Origin: FEN-1219 sp963744305
GTDB lineage: Bacteria > Pseudomonadota > Gammaproteobacteria > Steroidobacterales > Rariloculaceae
Reading direction: 5' to 3'
Assembly (NCBI GenBank): GCA_963744305.1
Contig: CAVUTF010000005.1
Location: 135,474-199,473 of the forward strand
Length of the DNA: 64,000 bases
Both the position numbers and the translations under genes were made by a program. Positions 32,948-42,039 of the stretch are shown here, in pieces (the stretch's first letter is position 1; each line of letters opens with the position of its first letter). Below the pieces are notes generated by a model that worked only from the letters and a program-made list of their open reading frames with translations, was not told where the DNA came from and ran no database searches.

Positions 32948-34315
32948 TTACGCGGCCGCCGGCCGCGGCAGCATCTGCGCGTCCCAGGCGCGCTGTTGCC
33001 GGCGGACGCGCTCCAGAACGTCGGAATTACGCGTCCGCAAATCCACCTTCTCCCCGAGATCCATGCCCAAGTCGTACAAATGCTCCTCGCTACCGGCCCT
33101 GACGTACTTCCAGTTGCCGACGCGCGCCGCGGCCTGCGTGCCCGCACGCCAGAACAGGGTGCGCTCGTACGACCCGCGCTCCGCGGTGCAGACCGGCAAC
33201 AAATCCTCGCCGTCGAACGGATGGTCCGGTGCGGGCTTCGCTCCCGCGGCGGCAAGAATCGTCGCGCTCCAGTCCATCGTGATCGCGGCTTGGTCGGTGG
33301 TGCGATTCGCCGGCACGACGCCGGGCCAGCGCACGATCGCCGGAACGCGAATGCCACCTTCCCAAAGAGACCCCTTGTTGAAAGAGAACGGCCAGTTGAA
33401 TGAAAAGCGCTCGCCGCCGTTGTCGCTCGTGAAAATCACGAGCGTGTCGCGAGCGACGCGGCCACGCCGGGCGCGTTGCAGCGCTTCGAGCACCCGGCCG
33501 ATGCCTTCGTCCATGCTGCGCATCATCGTTGCGAACGTGGTGAGCGAGCCGCCGTCGGTCATCGGTCCAACGCCGTGCTCGTCGTGCGCAACCCCGGAAT
33601 CGCCCGGCCCTTCCCACGGCGAGTGCGGTGCGGTGTAGTGCAGGCTCAAATAGAACGGCTTCTCGCGCGCACGCGAGACGTACTCGACTGCGCGGTCGGT
33701 GAAAACGTCGGTGAGATATCCCTCGCGATCGACGCGCTCCGTGTTTTCCCAAAGGTCCGAAGGAGCTTTCTCTCCGGCCGCGGCAGCATCGGGCGCGAAG
33801 TGGGTGAAATAATCGAGCGCGCCGCTCAAGCTGCCGAAGAACTCGTCGTAACCGTGCCGATTCGGATGAAATTCGGGACGCCAACCGAGATGCCACTTGC
33901 CGATGAGCGCCGTTTCGTAGCCAGCGTCGCGCATCAGTGCGGGCACTGTCGGGTGGCCGGCAGGAATACCGACGGGCGGTGAGCGCACCGTGAGCGGCTC
34001 CTGGAGCCCCACCTCGAGACGCTGTGGATAGCGTCCGGTGATGAGCGCGCAGCGCGTCGGCGTGCACACGGCCCCAGCCGAATAGGCGCTCGTGAACCGC
34101 ATGCCTTGCGACGCGAGCCGGTCGAGCACGGGCGTCTCGTAATCGGGCCGGCCGTAGCAAGACAGGTCGCCATAGCCCAAATCGTCCGCGAGGATGAAGA
34201 GCACGTTCGGCCGCTCCTGCGCACCGAGTTTCGGCGCAGCGGCTAGCGCGCCGAGCGCCGCGGTCGTTCCCACGGCCCCTCGCAAGAACTGCCGGCGGGT
34301 GACGGGTCTGATCAT
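32948..34315 (-). CDS. Tat-exported type I sulfatase
   Basis: An intact 455-residue arylsulfatase-family enzyme. A Tat signal (TRRQFLRGAVGTTAALGALA) predicts folded export to the periplasm. The metal-binding start is NVLFILADDLGYGD, and the formylglycine site is AVCTPTRCALITGRYP with Cys84 in CxPxR, which would need a formylglycine-generating enzyme encoded elsewhere. FTSDNGGERF and IGKWHLGWRPEFHPNRHGYD are further landmarks. Sequence does not identify the sulfate ester. Pairing with the downstream MHS transporter suggests scavenging of a sulfated organic compound. Confidence 0.92.
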   Translation of the reverse strand: MIRPVTRRQFLRGAVGTTAALGALAAAPKLGAQERPNVLFILADDLGYGDLSCYGRPDYETPVLDRLASQGMRFTSAYSAGAVCTPTRCALITGRYPQRLEVGLQEPLTVRSPPVGIPAGHPTVPALMRDAGYETALIGKWHLGWRPEFHPNRHGYDEFFGSLSGALDYFTHFAPDAAAAGEKAPSDLWENTERVDREGYLTDVFTDRAVEYVSRAREKPFYLSLHYTAPHSPWEGPGDSGVAHDEHGVGPMTDGGSLTTFATMMRSMDEGIGRVLEALQRARRGRVARDTLVIFTSDNGGERFSFNWPFSFNKGSLWEGGIRVPAIVRWPGVVPANRTTDQAAITMDWSATILAAAGAKPAPDHPFDGEDLLPVCTAERGSYERTLFWRAGTQAAARVGNWKYVRAGSEEHLYDLGMDLGEKVDLRTRNSDVLERVRRQQRAWDAQMLPRPAAA

Positions 34316-34337
34316 TCTTCCCCCTCGAGCTCTTGGC

Positions 34338-34958
34338 CTAGCGGCTCGCGAGCGCGAGTCGCGCCCCTGCCGCCACGAGCAGTCCGCCCGCTATTCGGCG
34401 CACGGCCGCGGCCCAGCGGCCGCTGGCGTAAGCGCGCGCGCTACTCACGAGCCATACGTACGAAGCGAGCACTCCCATCTCGATCACGACCGAAGTGGCT
34501 CCGAGAATGAACACCTGATACAGGACGGAGACTTGCGGATTCACGAACTGCGGCAGCAGTGCAACAAAGAACGCAAGCGCTTTCGGATTCGCCGCCTGCA
34601 CGGCGAAGCCGCGCAGGAACGACACCGACAGTGCCGGCGGCGCAGCGCCTTGCGCATCGACGGACCCTTCCCTCTCTCGTGACCACAGCATACGTATCCC
34701 GAGCCAGACGAGATAGGCGGCGCCGCCCCACTTCAAGATCGTGAACAAGAAGTTCGACGCGAGAATGATCGCGGCTACGCCGAGCGCCGACAACGCGAAG
34801 TAGACCGTGTTCGCGGCGACGATTCCGGCCGCCCCTGACAACGCAGCGCGCGGCCCCCGCGACATCGTCGTCGAGACGACGAACAGCACGGCCGGCCCGG
34901 GCGTTATGCACAACACTGTTTCGAGCACACAGAAAGCGATCCAGGTTTCCCACGTCAT
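34338..34958 (-). CDS. LysE/RhtB family translocator
   Basis: An intact 206-residue, six-helix exporter. The N-terminal signature is LCITPGPAVLFVVSTTMSRG, followed by GAAGIVAANTVYFALSALGV and the central AVQAANPKALAFFVALLPQF. Relatives export amino acids or homoserine lactones; the substrate here is unknown. Its ATG at 34958 overlaps the upstream SRPBCC stop (ATGA), so it belongs to a three-gene operon with SRPBCC and GFA genes. Confidence 0.9.
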   Translation of the reverse strand: MTWETWIAFCVLETVLCITPGPAVLFVVSTTMSRGPRAALSGAAGIVAANTVYFALSALGVAAIILASNFLFTILKWGGAAYLVWLGIRMLWSREREGSVDAQGAAPPALSVSFLRGFAVQAANPKALAFFVALLPQFVNPQVSVLYQVFILGATSVVIEMGVLASYVWLVSSARAYASGRWAAAVRRIAGGLLVAAGARLALASR

Positions 34959-35425
34959 CGTGAGTCGCTGCCTTTGAGTTTCGTCGTGGCGAATTCTTTC
35001 TCGGCGAACTCTTTGAACCGGTGCATCGACTGCAACGTTTGTCGCTTGAATAGCTTCGGGAACAGCACCGCGGTCAGCCTCATGAGGCCTTTGCAGCGGA
35101 ACTCCGACTCGACGGACCAACGAGTTTCGCTCGGCCCGATCTCTTCGAAGCGATTCTCGACTCGCGACCAGGCGCCCGGCATCTCGTAAGTCACCGTGAG
35201 CTCATGCGGCGGTGCGTGCTTCGTAACCGTCTCGATGATCGAGATCTCCCGCTTGCCGGCACGTTGGCGAAGGCGCCAGCGGGCCCCGTCGCGCGCGTGC
35301 GGTGCGCTCAGGGGCTCGCAGGAAAGCAGGCTCGGCTGCCACTGACGCCTATAGCTCCGGTTCTCGAAAAGCTTGACGGCGACGGAGCGCGGCAGCTTCA
35401 AGTCGATTTGCAGACGGTAGCTCAG
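34955..35425 (-). CDS. SRPBCC (START-like) family protein, probable CTG start
   Basis: A cytoplasmic helix-grip protein of about 156 residues that would bind a hydrophobic ligand. It reads LSYRLQIDLKLPRSVAVKLF, then QWQPSLLSCEPLSA, EISIIETVTKHAPPHELTVT and RFEEIGPSETRWSVESEFRC. The conserved N-terminus begins at a CTG (35423-35425) that overlaps the GFA stop as CTGA, with no ATG or GTG at a sensible place. Either CTG is the true start or an ATG was miscalled. Ligand and role are unknown. Confidence 0.7.
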   Translation of the reverse strand: MSYRLQIDLKLPRSVAVKLFENRSYRRQWQPSLLSCEPLSAPHARDGARWRLRQRAGKREISIIETVTKHAPPHELTVTYEMPGAWSRVENRFEEIGPSETRWSVESEFRCKGLMRLTAVLFPKLFKRQTLQSMHRFKEFAEKEFATTKLKGSDSR

Positions 35426-35769
35426 AGGCTTCGCCCGTCGAAGGGGACACGGGTCAGCGTCGAAAGCTCGATCCCTTCCAGGCAGCGCACGTTGATCGCG
35501 GCCGTGGGCGTTCCGTCCGGTCCGGTGCCGAAGCCGAACGGAGCGCAGGCGCAGTGCAGACAAAAATGGTGCTGAATCACGTGCTTGTTGAATGTGTACA
35601 CGCCGAGATGCGACTCCGGCGTCATCAAGCGAAAGCCGTCGCGCGGAACGAACCAGAGCAAATAGCCCTTGCGGCTACAGTGCGAGCAGTTGCATTCGAT
35701 GGCCTGAGTGAGCTCGCCTTCCACCTCGAACAAGTTGCGAGCGCAATGGCAGCTGCCTTCGTAGATCAT
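35422..35769 (-). CDS. GFA (glutathione-dependent formaldehyde-activating enzyme)-like zinc protein
   Basis: An intact 115-residue Mss4/GFA-fold protein. The zinc ligands are visible: SCHCARNLFEVEG, then CNCSHCSRKGYLLWF and HFCLHCACAPFGFGTG. The fold is certain, but the original S-hydroxymethylglutathione activity is proven for few members. It is the first gene of the GFA-SRPBCC-LysE operon, with a stop overlapping the next gene. Confidence 0.9.
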   Translation of the reverse strand: MIYEGSCHCARNLFEVEGELTQAIECNCSHCSRKGYLLWFVPRDGFRLMTPESHLGVYTFNKHVIQHHFCLHCACAPFGFGTGPDGTPTAAINVRCLEGIELSTLTRVPFDGRSL

Positions 35770-35925
35770 CGATTTCCTCGGCCCTCGACGCTATCCATAG
35801 TGTGCCTGATTTGGGACAGACGCTTAAGCCTACGTCTTTGCTTTTCTTCGGTGTTCGACCGATGAACACGACTTGGCGTTCGGCCATAATGCGGGTTCAG
35901 CCATTCTTTCCTGGGGGACAAGAAA

Positions 35926-37434
35926 ATGATGAAGAACTGGACCGCCGCCGTTGCTTTGGCGGCCACCGGACTGATATCGGCGGAAGGATTCGCACAGAGC
36001 GCGTCTACCGTCGTGAGCGCTGCGTCCGAGGCCATGGGCGTGGATGACCTCAACTCCATCACGTACTACGGGTCGGGCGCGAACTACAACTTGGGTCAGA
36101 ACAACAACGCGAACTACCCGTGGCCCAGAGTGAACGTCAACGACTATCGCCGCACCATCGACTTCACTCAACCCGCGTCGCTCGCAACCGGCGTCACGGT
36201 CGCCGCGCCGGTGACCGGCGGACCCGCGGCGCAGAACCCGTTCGCGCAGAACATCCGGCCCGCGAATGCGCCGAACATGCCGCCGGCGAATGCCACGTGG
36301 GCGCAACAGCTCGAGATCTGGATCACGCCGTGGGGCTTTCTGAAAGGCGCGGCCGCGAACAACGCGACGGCACGCCCCGGCGCCATATTCGGCGGCCGCG
36401 CACAGGTCGTGACCTGGAACTCGCCGATGAGGTCGCCGTCGCGGGCAGGCCTACAGCCTTGTCGGCTACATCGACGCAGACAACCTCGTGCGCAGAGTCG
36501 AGACCTCGGTCGAGAACCCGGTCTTCGGCGACATGCTCGTGCAGGTCGACTACAACGACTATCGCGACAACATGGGCCTGAAGTACCCGGCGCAAATCGT
36601 GCAGACGGCGCGGCGGCCATCCGACGTTCGACGCGCAGATCTTGGGCGCGCACGCGAACCCGCAGAACCTGCAGGCGCTGATGACTCCGCCTCCTCCGCC
36701 GCCGCCGCCTCCCGGCGCACCCGCCCCGGGCGGAGCACCGCCTGCTCCTCCCGCGACCGCATCGGAACGGCTCGCGGACGGCGTCTACCGCATCACGGGC
36801 GGCTACGTCGCGCTCGCGGTGGAGTTCCGCGATCACATCTTGGTGTTCGAACCGGCCGGCCAGAACGAGGCGCGCGCGCAGGCGATCATCGACGAGGTCA
36901 AGCGCGTGATTCCCGAACAAGCCGATTCGCTACGGCGTGCTTTCGCATCATCACTTCGATCACACGAGCGGCTTACCGGCGCCGTGGTCGCCGAAGGCAT
37001 CACGATCGTGACGCACGAGGCGAACAAGGCGTTCCTCGAGAACGTACTGTCGGCGCCGCGCACGCTCGCGCCGGATTCGATGGCGCGCTCGGGAAAGAAA
37101 GCCGTGATCGAGACCGTCGGCGACAAGCGCGTGTTTACGGACGGCCGGCGCACGGTGGAGATCCACAACATCAAGGGTCTGCCGCATGCGGACGGCATGC
37201 TGATCGCGTACTTGCCGCGCGAGAAGCATCGTCGCCTATGCCGACATGTTCAACCTCGTGGCGCCGGGACAGCCGCCCGTACCGAATCCGCCGGTGGTCG
37301 GCACGCAGGTATTCGTCGCGAATCTCGAGCGCCTCGGCCTCGACTGGGAGAACGTCATCTCGGTGCACGCGCCGAACCCTGATCGGCCGATCAAGCGCGC
37401 CGACATCCTCGCGACGCTCGGCCGCACCAACTAA
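35926..37434 (+). CDS. Secreted MBL-fold metallo-hydrolase with N-terminal domain and polyproline linker (frameshifted)
   Basis: A two-part exported protein of about 500 residues. The signal peptide is AAVALAATGLISAEGFAQ. The N-terminal region (SITYYGSGANYNLGQNNNAN, then LEIWITPWGFLKGA and NPVFGDMLVQVDYNDYRDNM) matches no family I know. A run of nine prolines links it to an MBL domain with zinc motif HHHFDHTSGL, VTHEANKAFLENVL and HADGMLIAYLPREK. Breaks lie near 36430, 36615, 36930 and 37228. The substrate is unknown. Its TAA is one base before palindromic repeat copy 3. Confidence 0.78.
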
Positions 37435-37435
37435 C

Positions 37436-37503
37436 GGGGTCGGGTACCGATTAGCTTTCGCGACAGTCACCGACAACGGGGTCAGGCACCGGTGCCTGAC
37501 CCC
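37436..37503. repeat. Palindromic intergenic repeat, copy 3
   Basis: The right half is a perfect 26-bp palindrome at 37478-37503 (GGGGTCAGGCACC and its complement). The left part at 37436-37450 carries the variant GGGGTCGGGTACCGA. The element starts directly after the TAA of the MBL-fold gene and would also be a strong hairpin terminator. It shares its core with copies at 5754 and 12743. Confidence 0.82.
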
Positions 37504-37642
37504 GGACGTTTCAATGCGGTGCACAAGTGGGAAGCTAGCTGCGGTTTTCGCGCCGGATCACGAGCTTCAAACCTGACCAGACGTCGTCCACCGCGCAGCT
37601 TCTTTGCGAGCGGCGTCCCCGAGTAGCCTGCCAACGTCGGTA

Positions 37643-38338
37643 CTAGCGGCTCGCGACCAACGGCGTGATCGAGAAACCGAACGTATTGCCCGAGGCGGAA
37701 GCCACCTCGATCCGCGCGGTGCCGTCGCCGGGAGTGGCGAACGTCGGCTCCGACACGAGCACGTACTCGCCGCCGGCGTATTCGTACATCGCGGCCCAGA
37801 GGACTACACCGCGTGCCTCGTCCAAGGTCGGTACGATGACGAGCTTCATCACGTCGTCCATGCGAATCTCGGCAGCTTTGCCTTCCTCGGCGACCATCCG
37901 GCTGACCCTTACGCGCTCGTGACTATTCAGCGCAATGCCGACGTCGAGTGTGACCTGCTCGACGAGCAGAGTGGGCTCGGTGAGCTCATGCACCTGGTTG
38001 AAATCGGCGAGTAGCTGATCGCACTCGCTCTGCTCCACTTGGCAGAGCGCGGCGAGATCGATGTAGCTCGTACCGTTCACCTCGAGGACGGTGCGCTTGA
38101 CCACGGCCGGATGCGCCGGATGGCCTTCCGGCGTGAAGAACCATTGCACGGCGCGGCCGCTCTCACTGGCGGCGACAATCGTCCAACCGGCTTGATTCTC
38201 GAACTTCGAGCTCGGATCGGCCCGCAAGGCTGCGAGCACGGCGTCGACACGCGCATAGCCGATCGGCGCAACCTCGTCGGCGAGCGCGCCTGTCGCACAC
38301 GCGATCAAAACCGCAAGGCATCGTGGCGCGAGCTTCAC
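37643..38338 (-). CDS. Secreted hypothetical protein
   Basis: An intact 231-residue protein from a GTG start at 38338 with a strong GAGGAGGGG upstream. The signal peptide (LAPRCLAVLIACATGALA) ends before DEVAPIGYARVDAVLAAL. The body includes GWTIVAASESGRAVQWFFTP, GTSYIDLAALCQVEQSECDQ (two cysteines, possibly a disulfide) and GFSITPLVASR at the end. I recognise no domain. It is followed by the convergent MBL gene and repeat copy 3. The upstream neighbour on the other side is the histidine kinase gene on the same strand, 112 nt away. Confidence 0.6.
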   Translation of the reverse strand: MKLAPRCLAVLIACATGALADEVAPIGYARVDAVLAALRADPSSKFENQAGWTIVAASESGRAVQWFFTPEGHPAHPAVVKRTVLEVNGTSYIDLAALCQVEQSECDQLLADFNQVHELTEPTLLVEQVTLDVGIALNSHERVRVSRMVAEEGKAAEIRMDDVMKLVIVPTLDEARGVVLWAAMYEYAGGEYVLVSEPTFATPGDGTARIEVASASGNTFGFSITPLVASR

Positions 38339-38449
38339 GTTGACCCCCTCCTCGCTTCGCGGCGGGCGGCGAGCTGCCCCGGCCGCAGCTCTAAGCACTA
38401 TAGCCGGCCGCAAGCCTTTGGCAACAACAGCCGCATCACGCGGTGCGGG

Positions 38450-40623
38450 TCATTCGCGCGACACGGCTGGGAACGACAAGCGGAATTCCGCTCCGGGCTC
38501 GCAGTTGCGCACGTCGACGCGGCCGCTCATCGCCGTCGTGAGCTCGCGCACCAGCGCAAGCCCGATACCGGTCCCGACGGTTTCGCGCGTGAGCTCATTC
38601 TGCGGCCGATAGAACAGCTCGAAGATCTTCTTCATTTGCCCCTTCGGGATGCCGGGGCCGAAATCGCGCACCGTGAAGAGCAGCCGACCGTCGCTCTCGC
38701 GCCGGCACGAGATCTCCACGACCTTGCGCTCGGCGCTCGCGGAAAACTTCAGCGCGTTGTCCACGAGATTGATGACGATCTGCGCGAAGCAGTCCGAATC
38801 CATGAGCACTTCGGCGTCGGCCGGCGCGGTGTTCGTCGTCGTCAGCGTGAATCCCGCGCGCTCGACTTGCGTGCTCACCTTCGAGCGGACCATGTCCATG
38901 AGCTCGGCAACCGACACGCGCTTCGTGTCGAAGTGCTGCGAGCTGCGCGTGAGGCGCGCGAGCTGCAGCACGTTGTCGATCAGGCGCGACAGGCGCTCGC
39001 TCTCGCTGTGGATGTAGTCGTAGTACGTGCGCTTCTTCGCTTCGTCTGCCCAACCGGCCTTGAGCATCTCGCCGTACATGCGTATCGAAGTGAGAGGGGT
39101 CTTGAGCTCGTGGCTCACCGCGGAGACGAAGTCCTGCTGCTGCCGTGCGAGCCGAATCTGGCCTATCGCGAAGCGGTACATCAGAAAGAACCCGCCCGTG
39201 AGCACCGCAGCGAGGACCACCGACACCCAGCCGAGCACCCAGAAGCCCGCGGCGCGCGGCAGCTGCCGCACGCTGAACACGAGCTCGAGATCGCCGAACG
39301 GCGGCGAGAGCCGCGCGCGGTGCAGCAGCGAGCCCGCGAGCTCTGCGGACGAATAGGAGCGGCCCACGGCGTCCGCCCGGACGACGGTCAGCGGAGCGCC
39401 TTGATACGCGATGCCAATGTCGCTGATGCCGGCGAGGCTGCTCGCGCGAAACGAACGCTCGATCGCGCCGGCGACGAACCGCTCGCGATCGAGCAGCGCG
39501 CCCTGCACGTAGCGGCGGCCGTCGCGCCAGACGTTGCGGAACATCACCAAGTGTCCGGTGTCGAGCGCGCCGACGGTAAACGGATCGAGCTCGCTCGCGA
39601 ACGTGCGCACGGTGAGCTCCGCGCGCGCGCCGCGTGACGCGTGATTTCCGCGACGGCCGGGTCGGACGCAGGCTCGGGCACGAGGCTTTGCTCGGTACGC
39701 TTCTGCCGGTCGTCGGGCGTTGCCGGTGGCTGCGTCTGGACACGGTCGCTCAAGTCCTGGTCGAGCGACTCGAGCTTGAATTCGAGGATCTCGCTGTCGG
39801 CCTCGCGCTCGGCGATTTCATTGGCGCGTAGTCGCGGGGCCGATTGCGCGTTCGCGGCGATCCGGTCGAACCCGGCCTGCGCTTGCTCGACAGCGGCGGC
39901 CGGCGCAACGGTGGATGGGACCGGGGCCGCCGCGTCGCGCGCGGCATCCGTGCGCGCGGCCGGCGCGGGAGCCTCCTGCGCTTCGGCGGAGACACCGGCG
40001 CGTCCGAGCTCTCCGATCGCAGCTGCAGCCGCAACGCCCGCGCGCGCGCGTTCCTCGAACACGGGCTCGGACAAGGCACCTACCTTGGCTGTCTCATCGC
40101 TCGGCGCCGCTGCCGAGGGCGCGGGGCGCGGCACCAACCGGTTCGCGGCGAGCAACTCGCCGATCTGCGCGGCGAGCGCGCGCCGCTCCTGTTGCTGGTC
40201 CGGAGCGATGCCGTAGCCGCCGGGATCTACGCCCTCCGCCGGCAACAGCGGCGTCGTGAGCGTGCCCGCCTCGTCCACTTGAAAGTAGCCGATCACGCCG
40301 GGAACCGCGCTCTCGACGGGAAATGCAGATAACGGCGAGCGCTGCACGAAGTTCGCCGCCGCGTCGCCTTCGACGACGAGAAAGGCATAGTCGCCGAACG
40401 AGCGCGCGTCCTCGGCCGCGACGGCCGCGCGCAGATCGGCGTCGATGCGCGCAGCAAGATCCTCGGCCAGCACCTGCGTGCTGCGAAACGCCTCCCACTT
40501 GAGCTGGCTCGCAGCTTGCGCGATCAAGAGCACAGCGGGCACAGCGAGCGCGAGGAAGAACGCCGCGAGCAGCAACCTTACTCGCCGCTCGTCGAGGTTG
40601 CCGAACAGTCTCGCGCGCAACAT
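38450..40623 (-). CDS. Sensor histidine kinase with large low-complexity periplasmic region (one frameshift)
   Basis: A membrane kinase of about 724 residues, partner of the adjacent regulator (the genes are 1 nt apart). The first helix (LLLAAFFLALAVPAVLLIAQ) is followed by a periplasmic region of about 400 residues containing a Pro/Ala/Glu-rich stretch (around residues 160-290). The second helix is WVLGWVSVVLAAVLTGGFFL. The HisKA box is SAVSHELKTPLTSIRMYGEM, the N box VINLVDNALKFS, and G boxes are DFGPGIPKGQM and GTGIGLALV. A break near 39625 lies in the periplasmic part. The signal is unknown; linkage to PspA suggests envelope stress. Confidence 0.88.
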
Positions 40624-40624
40624 T

Positions 40625-41332
40625 CTAGGATCCCGCCAGCAAGCGATAGCCCGCGCCGCGCACCGTGATCAAGTTGCGCGGCTCCTTCGCATCGACCTCG
40701 ATCTTGCGCCTGAGCTTCGCGATATGGATGTCGACGGTGCGCGTCTCGATGTCCGCCGTGCGATCGTAACCCCAAACACGCGTGAGCAGCTCCGCGCGCG
40801 ACACGGGCCGCTCGGCATTGGTGAGCAGGTATTGCAAGATCTCGATCTCGCGGCGCGTGAACGTCAGGTCGACGCCGCCGCGCCGGCCGCTCAAGTTTTG
40901 CGTATCGATCTCGACGTCGCCCGCGAGCCGAATCTGCGTCGCGAGCTCGATGCCGATGCGCGAGCGCCGCAGCACCGCTTTCACGCGCAGCACGAGCTGC
41001 GCGATGGAGAATGGCTTCGCGACGTAGTCGTCCGCGCCGAGCGTGAGCCCGTTGACGATGTCCTCGTCGCTCGTCTTCGCGGTGAGCATGATGATCGGTT
41101 GCGCGCGGTCGGCCTTGCGGATCTCGTCGCAGATCGAGAAGCCGTCGCGGCCCGGCAGCATGACGTCGAGCAGGATCAAGTCGTAGCGGCCGCTCAACGC
41201 CTTCCTGAGCCCGTCCTTGCCGTCGGCGACGGCATCGACGTCGAAGCCGTGATAGACGAGCACGTCCGTGAGGCCGTCGCGGATTGCGGCTTCGTCCTCG
41301 ACGATGAGAATCTGCGGCTTCGGCTGTTCCAT
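40625..41332 (-). CDS. OmpR/PhoB-family response regulator
   Basis: An intact 235-residue transcription factor. The receiver domain has the acidic pair in ILIVEDEAAI, phospho-acceptor Asp56 in LILLDVMLPGRDG, and the conserved lysine in DDYVAKPF. The winged-helix DNA-binding domain reads LTFTRREIEILQYLL, RAELLTRVWGYDRTADIETR and LRRKIEVDAKEPRNLITVRG. Its start is 171 nt from the divergent PspA-like gene, and the gap contains a tandem 7-bp direct repeat suited to this regulator class. Autoregulation and control of the divergent operon are both plausible. Confidence 0.93.
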   Translation of the reverse strand: MEQPKPQILIVEDEAAIRDGLTDVLVYHGFDVDAVADGKDGLRKALSGRYDLILLDVMLPGRDGFSICDEIRKADRAQPIIMLTAKTSDEDIVNGLTLGADDYVAKPFSIAQLVLRVKAVLRRSRIGIELATQIRLAGDVEIDTQNLSGRRGGVDLTFTRREIEILQYLLTNAERPVSRAELLTRVWGYDRTADIETRTVDIHIAKLRRKIEVDAKEPRNLITVRGAGYRLLAGS

Positions 41333-41379
41333 GGTTGCACCGCTCGCCGCAAAGGCTAGCAGGTCGTGCGCCGCGGCCG

Positions 41380-41397
41380 TGTAAATACTTTGTAAAT
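41380..41397. promoter_or_regulatory. Tandem direct repeat, candidate OmpR/PhoB-type regulator site
   Basis: Two identical heptamers TGTAAAT are separated by 4 nt (TGTAAAT-ACTT-TGTAAAT), giving an 11-bp start-to-start spacing, the geometry of a pho-box-like site that binds two regulator monomers on one face of the helix. It lies in the intergenic region shared by the response regulator and the PspA-like operon, 48 nt from the regulator start and 108 nt from the pspA start. It is A/T-rich against a very G/C-rich background. Confidence 0.6.
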
Positions 41398-41504
41398 CCG
41401 CCGTTCGATCTTTTGCCTTTTCGTGTCTGGAGCGCGCGCCGCACCGACTCTAACCTGCCGCCACTCGCTCATTGAGGCACAAACCAGTTAGGGAGGTGAC
41501 GGAC

Positions 41505-42039
41505 ATGGCTCTCATTAATCGGATGTCGAGGCTGCTCACCGCGGACATGCACGCGGTGCTCGATCGCATGGAGGAACCCGACGTGCTGCTGCGGCAAGCC
41601 GTTCGCGAGATGGAAGAGGAGCTCGTGCGCTCCGAGCAGCGCGTGAAGCTGCTCGAGCACGAGCGCGATCGGCTGGCCGACCGCAACGGCAAAGTGGCAG
41701 CGGCACTTACGGAGCTCGAGGAGCAAGTCGGCGTCGCGTTCGACTCCGGCAACGAGGAGCTCGCGCGCAAGCTCGTCAAGCGCAAGCTAGAGACGGCGCG
41801 GCTCGCGAAGCACGTTACCGAGCGGCGCTCGGGTATCGCCAAGTCGCTCGCCGAGCGCCGGCGCGATGCTCGCAGAGCAACGCGAGCGTCTCGACGTGAT
41901 GCGGCAGAAGGCGGAGCTGCTCGTCGAATCGGCCCACGTCGCGACCGGCGACGAATGGGGCAAGACGGAATTTGCCGTCGCAGAGGACGAGGTCGAAGTC
42001 GCGTTCCTGCGCGAGAAGCAGCGGAGGGCCAAGGTATGA
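41505..42039 (+). CDS. PspA/IM30 family protein (one frameshift)
   Basis: A coiled-coil peripheral membrane protein of about 178 residues in the phage-shock/Vipp1 superfamily, which binds and remodels stressed membranes. It starts MALINRMSRLLTADMHAVLD after a strong GGGAGGTGA, then DVLLRQAVREMEEELVRSEQ and ELEEQVGVAFDSGNEELARK. A break near 41866 leads to LAEQRERLDVMRQKAELLV. The last part (WGKTEFAVAEDEVEVAFLRE) is shorter than in classical PspA. The stop overlaps the next gene by ATGA, so this is a three-gene operon. Confidence 0.85.

Noticed and set aside
38039..39637. A long plus-strand open frame of 532 codons opposite the histidine kinase
   Set aside because: It is the complement of conserved kinase sequence, rich in Arg/His/Glu typical of antisense frames in high-GC DNA, with no family-like motif.
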